Shown in pieces: positions 1 to 7,640 of a stretch of DNA of 7,640 bases. The stretch is from Chloroflexi bacterium RIFCSPLOWO2_02_FULL_71_16 (GTDB lineage Bacteria > Chloroflexota > Limnocylindria > P2-11E). Position 1 is the first letter of the stretch. The number at the start of each line of letters is the position of its first letter. The translations under genes were made by a program, and so were the position numbers. Below the pieces are notes generated by a model. It did no database searches, was not told the origin of the DNA, and saw nothing but the letters and a program-made list of their open reading frames with translations. The stretch is from assembly GCA_001795345.1 (NCBI GenBank), contig MGON01000094.1, positions 6,069-13,708 on the forward strand. Direction: 5' to 3'.

Positions 1-2295
<2,295 letters not shown>

Positions 2296-2299
<4 letters not shown>

Positions 2300-2562
2300 A
2301 CCCAGATGGGCGCTTCCGCGTCTGCGCGATGATCGGCCTCGACAGCGATGCCCATGAGCAGGAGATCGTGCAGCTCGTGCGGCGCGCTCGAGTACAGAAG
2401 CCCGAGCCGCGCGGTCCTCGCGAGCCGCTCACCCTCCATAGGCATTCCGAGGCCTGCCAGCCTCTCGGCCAGGATCTCCAGCCAGTTCAACGCCCTCCCG
2501 GGCACTGCTTGGCCATCTAGTGCGCTCACGCGCACTGCTTGACCTTGTTCATTGCGCGTCAT
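2296..2562 (-). CDS. Small hypothetical protein (88 aa) between ilvC and the aminotransferase
   Basis: I do not recognise this protein. It is an 88-residue, probably mostly helical protein with no membrane segment or signal peptide. Its centre (LNWLEILAERLAGLGMP, then ARTARLGLLYSSAPHELHDLLLMGI) has amphipathic and hydrophobic character, while the first 20 residues come from a tandemly duplicated DNA segment. It looks real for three reasons: a perfect AGGAGG lies 5 nt before the ATG, its codons past the repeat are mostly G- or C-ending like the neighbouring genes, and its stop overlaps the aminotransferase start as ATGA. A GTG at codon 20 could be an older start before the repeat was acquired. 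Its place in the operon suggests a link to BCAA synthesis, but no function can be assigned. It shows no resemblance I can see to the ACT-domain small subunit IlvN. Confidence 0.7.
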
Positions 2563-2623
2563 GCGATCCTCCTCTCAATGCGCTCACGCGCACTGCTGGA
2601 CGGTGTTCGTTGCGCGTCGTGCG
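2521..2623. repeat. 45-bp imperfect direct repeat (two copies, 58-bp period) with hairpins
   Basis: Copies at 2521-2565 and 2579-2623 match at 40 of 45 positions. A shorter third piece lies at about 2500-2520: it shares the CAAGCAGTGC core, and its CTAGATG-CCA start matches the sequence at the ilvC stop. On the minus strand each full copy holds a stem-loop with a GTGA (GNRA-type) loop: AGTGCGC/GCGCACT at 2519-2536, and an 8-bp stem with one G-U pair at 2576-2595, which ends just before the AGGAGG of the 88-aa gene. The downstream copy supplies codons 1-15 of that gene. In the upstream copy the matching ATG reads ACG. This looks like a local tandem duplication of a gene start. Confidence 0.85.
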
Positions 2624-2630
2624 TGGTCAT
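2559..2630 (-). CDS. Candidate 23-codon ORF linking ilvC to the 88-aa gene
   Basis: An ATG (2630-2628) follows the ilvC TAG stop with no gap. It opens 23 codons whose TGA (2561-2559) overlaps the ATG of the 88-aa gene as ATGA. The predicted peptide starts MTTHDAQRTP and ends ERRIA. It has no Shine-Dalgarno site of its own, so it would depend on ribosomes re-initiating after ilvC. Most of it lies in the upstream copy of a tandem repeat, and its frame differs from the frame used by the downstream copy. It may be a coupling device or simply an accident of the repeat. Confidence 0.3.
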   Translation of the reverse strand: MTTHDAQRTPSSSARERIERRIA

Positions 2631-3698
<1,068 letters not shown>

Positions 3699-3711
3699 GT
3701 CGGTCCTCCTC

Positions 3712-5493
3712 CTAGAGATAGGTCGTCGTCGTGAGGTTGTAGAGACGCGGGTTGAGCCCGACGACCTGGTCGGGATCGACCGGCAGGTCGATCAGCATCG
3801 ATCGGCCACGGCGCTCGTAGCAGGCATCCATGACGTCCTCGAGGTCGCTGAGGTCCGGTGACAGCCGCACCGCGTCCCACCCATGAGCCTTGGCGGCGCC
3901 GACGAAGTCGATCGGCCGGAGGCGCGAGTGGTAGCGGCGCTTGGGAACGTCGGGGACCACCACCTCGAGGCCCTTGTCGACGATGCCGTAGGTGCCGTTG
4001 TTCACGATGAAGACGCGGAGATCGAGGTGCTGCGCGTCGGCGAGCGCGCCGCCGAAGAGGCGCCAGCAGCCATCGCCGGTGAATACGAACGTGTGGAGCG
4101 AGGGATCGGCGCACTTCGCGCCGACGCCGAGCCCGAAGCCAGCGCCCATCGCCGAGCCGTCGTTGTTCGTGAAGAACCTGGCCTCGGGGTGCGGCCGCTG
4201 GGTGACGTAGCCGCGGTCCTTGTAGGCGATGCAGGTGTCGTCGAAGCCGATCGTCCCCGGACGCCAGAGGCGGTGGATGCGCTGGTAGAAGTCGACGAGG
4301 TCGACGCGGTCGGCGGCGACGTCACGCCAGACCTCGCGCGTGTTCAGGTCGTCATGCGAGGTGGGCTCGGGGCGATCGCCCAGGTCCATCGCCTCGAGGC
4401 GCGGCAGGATCTCCTCGAGCGCGCGGGCGATGTCGCCGCGAACGCGGCGGTACTCGCCGCGGACCCGGTGCCGGAACTCGCCGTTCCGGTGGCCCCATGG
4501 CTCCGCGAGATCGCTGAAGTGCCAGAGCCAGCCGGCCTCGATGCGCCGGAGGTTCAGCGCGTACTCGCCGGGGTCGAAGCCGAGCGCGATGACGACGTCG
4601 TCCGGGCCGACCCCGCCCCAGAGCTCCGACGCCCGGTCGTTGCCGCCGAACGAGACGTGGCCGTACCCGTAGGGATGGTCGGCCGCGACGGCGTTCGCGC
4701 CATTCGCGGTCCACACGGTCGCGGCCCGCAGCACGCGCGCGAGCCGCGCGACGAGGGGCCGGATGCCGGGCGAGGTCGCGGCCTCGCCGCTCACGTAGAG
4801 GATCACGCGCCTGGTCCGGGCGACCTCGGGAAGCTCCGCCAGGAACGCGTCCACGTCGTGCGCCCGAACGGTGCGCAGCTTCGCGACGGGCGCGACCTCG
4901 GCGTCGGTGTCCTTGCTGAGGACGTCGGGGCGGAAGGCGATCGCGACGGGCTTCCGCGCGAGCAGGACCCGCTGCGCCCGGCGGAGGCTCTCGTCAAGCG
5001 TGTGGATGTTGTCGATGACCACGCAGCCGTCGCCGAGCTCGGCCTGCAGCTGCGGGACGATGTTCGCCCCGTCTTCGCTCACGTCCTGGAGCGGCGCCTT
5101 CCCGATCGAGCTGGTCGAGTTCAGCGCGATGAGGTACACGGCCGGGATGTTCTGCAGCTTCGCGTCGGTGATGCCGCTCGAGCCGAGCTTCGTCGCCGCT
5201 CCGGTCGTCGTCACGCACCCGGCGACGCGTCCCGTCGCGTACCAGTGGCCCTGGGGGACGAAGCCCGCGACGTACTCCCCCATCGTCAGCATCCGCGGCA
5301 CGCCGTCGCCCGACTGCTCGAGGCCGTCGAAGGGCTCCAGGTACTTGTTCACGTGGATGAGGCCGCCGCCGTTCACGCCCGCGAAGAAGGTCACGCCCCA
5401 GCGGCGCAGCGTGTCGATGAGCGCCTCGTTCCCGCTCCGCTGCGGGCGCGGGCCGATGCCGATGCTGATCTGGCGCTCGAGTGCGGTGGCCAT
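3712..5493 (-). CDS. Divergent ThDP-dependent enzyme in the acetolactate synthase position
   Basis: A 593-aa protein with the three-part layout of the acetolactate synthase/pyruvate oxidase superfamily. The N-terminal pyrimidine-binding domain has the probable catalytic Glu73 (MGEYVAGF) and the usual [13 protein letters not shown] stretch (86-98). The C-terminal domain has the ThDP-Mg motif GDG (473-475) followed about 22 residues later by NN (498-499), plus a [15 protein letters not shown] block. As first gene before ilvC it probably makes acetolactate. It is not a standard IlvB: the usual GYPGG opening reads AGVNGGG, the segment after NN is [10 protein letters not shown] rather than the LGMVxQWQ type, and the Trp linked to 2-ketobutyrate preference in acetolactate synthases falls at Gly508 in my alignment by eye. 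No ilvN follows. An alternative is a ThDP lyase or decarboxylase with another substrate. An AAGGAGGT lies 10 nt before the ATG. Confidence 0.85.
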   Translation of the reverse strand: MATALERQISIGIGPRPQRSGNEALIDTLRRWGVTFFAGVNGGGLIHVNKYLEPFDGLEQSGDGVPRMLTMGEYVAGFVPQGHWYATGRVAGCVTTTGAATKLGSSGITDAKLQNIPAVYLIALNSTSSIGKAPLQDVSEDGANIVPQLQAELGDGCVVIDNIHTLDESLRRAQRVLLARKPVAIAFRPDVLSKDTDAEVAPVAKLRTVRAHDVDAFLAELPEVARTRRVILYVSGEAATSPGIRPLVARLARVLRAATVWTANGANAVAADHPYGYGHVSFGGNDRASELWGGVGPDDVVIALGFDPGEYALNLRRIEAGWLWHFSDLAEPWGHRNGEFRHRVRGEYRRVRGDIARALEEILPRLEAMDLGDRPEPTSHDDLNTREVWRDVAADRVDLVDFYQRIHRLWRPGTIGFDDTCIAYKDRGYVTQRPHPEARFFTNNDGSAMGAGFGLGVGAKCADPSLHTFVFTGDGCWRLFGGALADAQHLDLRVFIVNNGTYGIVDKGLEVVVPDVPKRRYHSRLRPIDFVGAAKAHGWDAVRLSPDLSDLEDVMDACYERRGRSMLIDLPVDPDQVVGLNPRLYNLTTTTYL

Positions 5494-5520
5494 TTTCGGC
5501 GGGACCTCCTTACAACGAAG

Positions 5521-5547
5521 AAGCCCTCCGCTTACCGGAGGGCTTTT
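5521..5547 (-). terminator. Attenuator terminator hairpin of the minus-strand operon
   Basis: Ten-base arms AAGCCCTCCG and CGGAGGGCTT flank a 5-base loop (5521-5545), giving a GC-rich hairpin. On the minus strand it is followed by a moderately T-rich tail (CTTCGTTG) and then by the ribosome-binding site of the ThDP gene. It lies 26 nt after the stop codon of a BCAA-rich leader peptide, as expected for an intrinsic attenuator. The T-tract is weak on this strand and better (TTTT) on the plus strand, so it might also stop transcription in the other direction. Confidence 0.75.
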
Positions 5548-5611
5548 GCATGCGGTGGAAAAGTGCTGGCCTTAGCCTCCCGGCGCGGTGCGTGACCTCC
5601 CAATAAGGAGG
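5535..5611 (-). promoter_or_regulatory. Competing RNA structures of the minus-strand attenuator
   Basis: Two alternatives to the terminator are visible in the minus-strand RNA. An early hairpin CCTCC-TTATTG-GGAGG (5611-5596) lies within the leader codons. A segment CCGGGAGGCT (5583-5574) can pair with AGCCCTCCGG (5544-5535), the 5' arm of the terminator: 8 Watson-Crick pairs, one G-U and one mismatch. A ribosome stalled on the Leu/Val/Ile codons upstream (about 5637-5602) would favour the second pairing and so read-through. The pairing was found by eye and is less perfect than its plus-strand counterpart. Confidence 0.6.
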
Positions 5612-5652
5612 ACGTCGATAAGCGGGAGCGGGAGTACGCCTACGCGGGTCAC
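5572..5652 (-). CDS. BCAA-rich leader peptide of the ThDP-ilvC-leuA operon (26 aa)
   Basis: A short ORF from GTG (5652-5650) to TAA (5574-5572). It begins MTRVGV and contains LPLPLIDVLLIG; 10 of 26 residues are Val, Leu or Ile. Several of these use A- or T-ending codons (GTA, CTT, ATT) that are uncommon in neighbouring genes. No Shine-Dalgarno site precedes it. The start lies 6 nt after a TACGTT -10 candidate, so transcription would begin at or next to the GTG and give a leaderless message. An ATG at 5682-5680 is in frame and would give 36 aa, but it overlaps the promoter. The role would be sensing charged Val/Leu/Ile tRNA through ribosome stalling, thereby controlling the attenuator hairpin at 5521-5547. 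The peptide itself need have no function. Confidence 0.8.
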   Translation of the reverse strand: MTRVGVLPLPLIDVLLIGRSRTAPGG

Positions 5653-5658
5653 GGACGC

Positions 5659-5688
5659 AACGTAGGTGCGATGCGCGTCCATGGTCAA
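5659..5688 (-). promoter_or_regulatory. Predicted promoter of the minus-strand operon
   Basis: A -35 candidate TTGACC (5688-5683) and a -10 candidate TACGTT (5664-5659) are separated by 18 bp. The -35 box is one base from the TTGACA consensus, and the -10 box keeps the key T1, A2 and T6. The predicted transcription start falls at about 5652, on the GTG of the leader peptide. Confidence 0.6.
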
Positions 5689-5714
5689 GGTGCGACGACG
5701 AAGTGTGTGCGACC

Positions 5715-5743
5715 TGCACTTCCGCGCGCGATCGTGTTAGGTT
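5715..5743 (+). promoter_or_regulatory. Predicted promoter of the plus-strand operon
   Basis: An extended -10 candidate TGTTAGGTT (5735-5743) ends 9 nt before the leader ATG. The -10 hexamer TAGGTT and the following GCGCTCC resemble TACGTT-GCGTCC at the opposite promoter. The -35 is weak; the best candidate with 17-bp spacing is TGCACT (5715-5720). The transcription start would be about 5750-5753, giving a leaderless or nearly leaderless message. Confidence 0.5.
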
Positions 5744-5752
5744 GCGCTCCTC

Positions 5753-5830
5753 ATGGCGCGCTTCGTTCTCATTTCGATCCTTCCGCTCCCGCTTGTAGGG
5801 AGCCGGATCGACGTGGGAGGCGCCACCTAG
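5753..5830 (+). CDS. BCAA-rich leader peptide of the ilvE operon (25 aa)
   Basis: A 25-codon ORF from ATG to TAG. It starts MARFVLISILPLPLVG; 10 of 25 residues are Val, Leu or Ile, and it shares the LPLPL core and the M-(A/T)-R start with the leader on the other strand. No Shine-Dalgarno site is present upstream (GCGCTCCTC precedes the ATG), which fits a leaderless transcript from the TAGGTT -10 box. The stall-prone codons (residues 5-15) lie just before the RNA segments that decide between terminator and antiterminator. The codon choice (GTT, ATT, CTT, GTA) is more AT-ending than in nearby genes. It is probably a sensor of charged BCAA tRNA; the single Phe4 is too little to claim phenylalanine sensing despite the pheA gene downstream. 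Confidence 0.85.
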   Translation: MARFVLISILPLPLVGSRIDVGGAT

Positions 5831-5873
5831 CACAGCGAACGCAAAGCAGGATCCAGAGGACCTCCCACGTCGA
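5786..5873 (+). promoter_or_regulatory. Antiterminator and early hairpin of the plus-strand attenuator
   Basis: The segment tcgacgtgggagg (5808-5820) is a perfect 13-bp complement of cctcccacgtcga (5861-5873), which covers most of the 5' arm and the loop of the terminator at 5858-5885. The two structures therefore exclude each other. Upstream, ctccc (5786-5790, in the LPLPL codons) can pair with gggag at 5798-5802 or with gggag at 5815-5819. The second pairing would occupy the antiterminator when no ribosome stalls there. This is the classical layout of ribosome-mediated attenuation. Confidence 0.85.
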
Positions 5874-5889
5874 AGTGGGAGGTCCTTTT
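5858..5889 (+). terminator. Attenuator terminator hairpin of the ilvE operon
   Basis: Perfect 11-bp arms GGACCTCCCAC (5858-5868) and GTGGGAGGTCC (5875-5885) flank a 6-base loop and are followed directly by TTTT (5886-5889). This is a textbook intrinsic terminator. It sits 27 nt after the leader-peptide stop and 29 nt before the first structural gene, so it acts as an attenuator rather than an end-of-operon signal. Confidence 0.9.
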
Positions 5890-5918
5890 GGTCTCCGAAC
5901 GGGAAAGCAGAGGGCAGG

Positions 5919-6293
5919 GTGCTTCAGGACGTTGGCTTGGCGATAGCGACCAGTGGCCTCTCGATCGCGTCCGATGACGCCGCGCGTCCTCCGCTGCGCC
6001 TTGCCGTCACCGATGCCGCCGCGCTCGGTCGGTTCTGCGCGCGCGTGCTGGGCCCGCTCGCGAGCGAGAGGCACGCCGACCTCCGCCGCACGCTCGAGGA
6101 GTACATCCGCTCGCACGGGAGCCAGAGCTCGGTGTCCCGCAGCCTCTACCTCCACCGCAACACGGTCAGGCAGCGCCTGAGACGGATCGAGGAGCTCACC
6201 CGAGCGGACCTGGACGACCCGGAGCAGCGGCTCCTGCTGCAGCTCGCGCTGCTCGGACACGCGGAGCTGGAGCGAACGAGGAGGGACACGTGA
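5919..6293 (+). CDS. Stand-alone PucR-type helix-turn-helix protein (124 aa)
   Basis: A probable DNA-binding protein. Residues from about 43 to the end match the C-terminal helix-turn-helix domain of PucR/CdaR regulators (HTH_30 family): VLGPL, then LRRTLEEYI, SVSRSLYLHRNTVRQRL as the recognition-helix region, and RIEELTRADLDDPEQRLLLQLAL. PucR-type proteins normally have several hundred residues, with sensory and GGDEF-like domains before this. Here only about 42 residues precede it, and they resemble the tail of the GGDEF-like part. The best start is GTG 5919, after a modest AGAGGG; there is no in-frame ATG, and the frame stays open upstream through the terminator. Its stop overlaps the ilvE GTG as GTGA. 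It may regulate this locus, or be a shortened remnant kept for coupling. The domain call is firm; the target is unknown. Confidence 0.82.
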   Translation: MLQDVGLAIATSGLSIASDDAARPPLRLAVTDAAALGRFCARVLGPLASERHADLRRTLEEYIRSHGSQSSVSRSLYLHRNTVRQRLRRIEELTRADLDDPEQRLLLQLALLGHAELERTRRDT

Positions 6294-7261
6294 CCAGCGT
6301 GCACGAGAAGCTGAAGGAGATGCCCGCGCTCGGCAGGGAGATAGCCGAGGACGGCTGGGCCTACATGGACGGCGGCTTCGTGCCGTTCGCCGACGCGAAG
6401 GTGAGCGTCGCGACGCACGCGCTCCAGTACGGGACCGGCATCTTCGAGGGGATCCGCGGCTACTGGAACGCGGCGCACGAGGAGCTCTACGTGTTCCGGC
6501 TGCGCGAGCACTTCGAACGGATGGAGCGGTCCTCGCGGATCCTGCGCATCACGCTCCCCGGGACGGCGGCGGAGCTCTCTCGCCTCGTCGTCGAGCTGCT
6601 GCGCCGCAACGGGCAGCGCACCGACGTGTACGTGCGGCCGTTCGCGTACAAGGCGGCACGGTCGGTGAAGGTGTCGCTCCAGGGGCTGCGCGAGGGCTTC
6701 GCGCTGTATGCGTTCCCCCTCGGGGCGTACCTGCCGACCGACGGCGCGACCGCGGTCACGACGAGCTGGCACCGCACGTCGGACGCGGCGATACCCGCTC
6801 GCGGCAAGCTCTCGGGCTCGTACATCAACACCGCGCTCGCGGTGGACGAGGCCAACGACCGCGGCGCCGACGAGGCGATCTTCCTGACCGCGGACGGCCA
6901 GGTCTCGGAGGGCGGCGGCTCGAACCTCTTCATGGTCCGGGACGGCGCGCTGGTGACGCCGCCGGTCACCGCCGACATCCTCGAGGGCATCACGCGCGAC
7001 AGCGTCATGACGCTCGCCCGCGAAGAGCTCGGCCTCGCCGTCGTCGAGCGGTCCATCGACCGGACGGAGCTCTACGTCGCCGACGAGCTCTTCTTCTCGG
7101 GCACCGGGGCGCAGATCGCGCCCTGCGTCCGGATCGACGGCCGCGCGGTCGGCAGCGGCCGCATCGGGCCGGTCGCGAAGCGGCTCGGCGACGTGTACTT
7201 CGCGGTCGCGCGGGGTGACGATCCGCGTCACCCGGAGTGGCGGACACCGGTCTTCCGTTGA
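6290..7261 (+). CDS. ilvE: Branched-chain amino acid aminotransferase, fold-type IV
   Basis: Transfers amino groups between glutamate and the 2-oxo acids of valine, leucine and isoleucine: the last step of their synthesis. It has 323 aa. Visible are ALQYGTGIFEGIRGY (44-58), VYVRPFAYKA (113-122), GKLSGSYINTALA with the PLP lysine Lys173, the EGGGSNLF block (207-214) with the Glu that contacts the PLP ring, LEGITRDSV (231-239), and ELFFSGTGAQI (266-276). Length and motifs are standard for class IV BCAT. The GTG start is chosen because a GAGGAGG lies 6 nt upstream and the N-terminus aligns with the family; the start overlaps the preceding stop (GTGA). The stop overlaps the pheA TTG. BCATs often also accept phenylpyruvate or 4-methylthio-2-oxobutyrate, which may explain the pheA neighbour. 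A second, unrelated-fold aminotransferase lies in the divergent operon. Confidence 0.97.
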   Translation: MTSVHEKLKEMPALGREIAEDGWAYMDGGFVPFADAKVSVATHALQYGTGIFEGIRGYWNAAHEELYVFRLREHFERMERSSRILRITLPGTAAELSRLVVELLRRNGQRTDVYVRPFAYKAARSVKVSLQGLREGFALYAFPLGAYLPTDGATAVTTSWHRTSDAAIPARGKLSGSYINTALAVDEANDRGADEAIFLTADGQVSEGGGSNLFMVRDGALVTPPVTADILEGITRDSVMTLAREELGLAVVERSIDRTELYVADELFFSGTGAQIAPCVRIDGRAVGSGRIGPVAKRLGDVYFAVARGDDPRHPEWRTPVFR

Positions 7262-7640
7262 GGGTCGCGTACCAGGGTGCGGCCGGGGCGTACTCGGAGG
7301 CCGCGACCGCGGCCCTGTTCCCAGGCGCGGAGCCGGCGCCCTACGTGTCGTTCGCCGACGCGTTCGAGGCGCTCGAGCGAGGCGACGTCGCCGCCGCGGT
7401 GGTGCCGGTCGAGAACAGCTTCGCCGGCGCGGTCGCCGACGTGTACGACCTGCTCCGCCGGCACGAGACGACCCGGATCGTCGCCGAGGCGAAGCTCCGC
7501 GTCAGGCACAACCTGCTCGGCCTTCGCGGGTCTACGCTCGAGGGGGTGCGCACAGCGCGCTCGCATCCGCAGGCGCTGGCACAGGTCGATCCGTTCCTCC
7601 GCCAGCGCGGCATCACTCCCGTGGTGGCGTTCGATACGGC
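7258..7640 (+). CDS. pheA: Prephenate dehydratase (partial, N-terminal part)
   Basis: Converts prephenate to phenylpyruvate in phenylalanine synthesis. The first 127 residues are present and the right window edge cuts the gene. It opens RVAYQGAAGAYSEAA, as monofunctional prephenate dehydratases do, with no chorismate mutase domain in front. VPVENSFAGAV with DLL follows (residues about 53-70), then RTARSHPQALAQ (about 100-111) and AFDTA at the edge. The catalytic TRF motif and the ACT regulatory domain should lie outside the window. No ATG or GTG fits. The TTG at 7258 puts the MRVAYQG start in place and overlaps the ilvE stop as TTGA, so translation is probably coupled. Sharing an operon and attenuator with ilvE suggests joint control of phenylpyruvate supply and transamination, which is an inference. 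Confidence 0.93.
   Translation, partial: MRVAYQGAAGAYSEAATAALFPGAEPAPYVSFADAFEALERGDVAAAVVPVENSFAGAVADVYDLLRRHETTRIVAEAKLRVRHNLLGLRGSTLEGVRTARSHPQALAQVDPFLRQRGITPVVAFDT

Noticed and set aside
3712..5493. Plain annotation as acetolactate synthase large subunit IlvB
   Set aside because: The position supports the role, but several signature segments of IlvB are missing, so the product is named only as a ThDP enzyme in that position.
3883..5595. 570-codon plus-strand open frame opposite the ThDP enzyme
   Set aside because: It is an antisense shadow produced by GC-rich codons. Its product is a low-complexity Arg/Ala/Asp/Val mixture, while the opposite strand carries clear ThDP motifs.
5572..5605. 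T-box riboswitch in the minus-strand leader
   Set aside because: An ACCGCG string is present, but the AGGGTGG-ACCGCG core and a long specifier stem are absent. A leader peptide with competing hairpins explains the region better.
5510..5833. 107-codon minus-strand frame through the control region
   Set aside because: It runs through both promoters and the terminator hairpin without a ribosome-binding site; the shorter BCAA-rich frame is the one with meaning.
6146..7231. 361-codon minus-strand open frame opposite ilvE
   Set aside because: Antisense shadow; the plus strand encodes a full BCAT with its PLP lysine.

Overview
The window is high-GC bacterial DNA, densely packed with genes. It is a branched-chain amino acid (BCAA) locus made of two operons that diverge from a shared control region of about 425 bp (5494-5918). 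The long (type 2) LeuA, the strong GC bias at third codon positions, GTG and TTG starts, and leader peptides without Shine-Dalgarno sites suggest an actinobacterium or a high-GC member of the Chloroflexota. The sequence alone does not settle the phylum.

The minus-strand operon reads right to left from 5493: a divergent thiamine-diphosphate (ThDP) enzyme in the place normally held by acetolactate synthase (ilvB), then ilvC (ketol-acid reductoisomerase), a repeat-bearing junction, an unrecognised 88-aa gene, a fold-type I PLP aminotransferase, and leuA (2-isopropylmalate synthase), which runs off the left edge. No acetolactate synthase small subunit (ilvN) lies next to the ThDP enzyme. Several junctions use ATGA stop/start overlaps.

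The plus-strand operon reads left to right from 5753: a leader peptide and attenuator, a stand-alone PucR-type DNA-binding domain of 124 aa, ilvE (branched-chain aminotransferase, GTG start), and pheA (prephenate dehydratase, TTG start), which runs off the right edge. These genes overlap by 4 bp at each junction (GTGA, TTGA).

The most interesting feature is the control region. Each operon appears to have its own short leader peptide of 25-26 residues, rich in Val, Leu and Ile and sharing the core LPLPL. Neither has a Shine-Dalgarno site, and each start codon lies 6-9 nt after a plausible -10 box, so both may be read from leaderless transcripts. Each is followed by a terminator hairpin and an upstream segment able to form a competing antiterminator. 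The plus-strand pairing is a perfect 13 bp; the minus-strand one is imperfect. This predicts two divergent ribosome-mediated attenuators that sense charged Val/Leu/Ile tRNA and control carbon-skeleton synthesis on one side and transamination plus phenylalanine synthesis on the other.

Secondary points are the non-canonical ThDP enzyme, a tandem repeat with GTGA-loop hairpins and a 23-codon ORF after ilvC, a palindrome covering the leuA start, and the truncated PucR-like protein.
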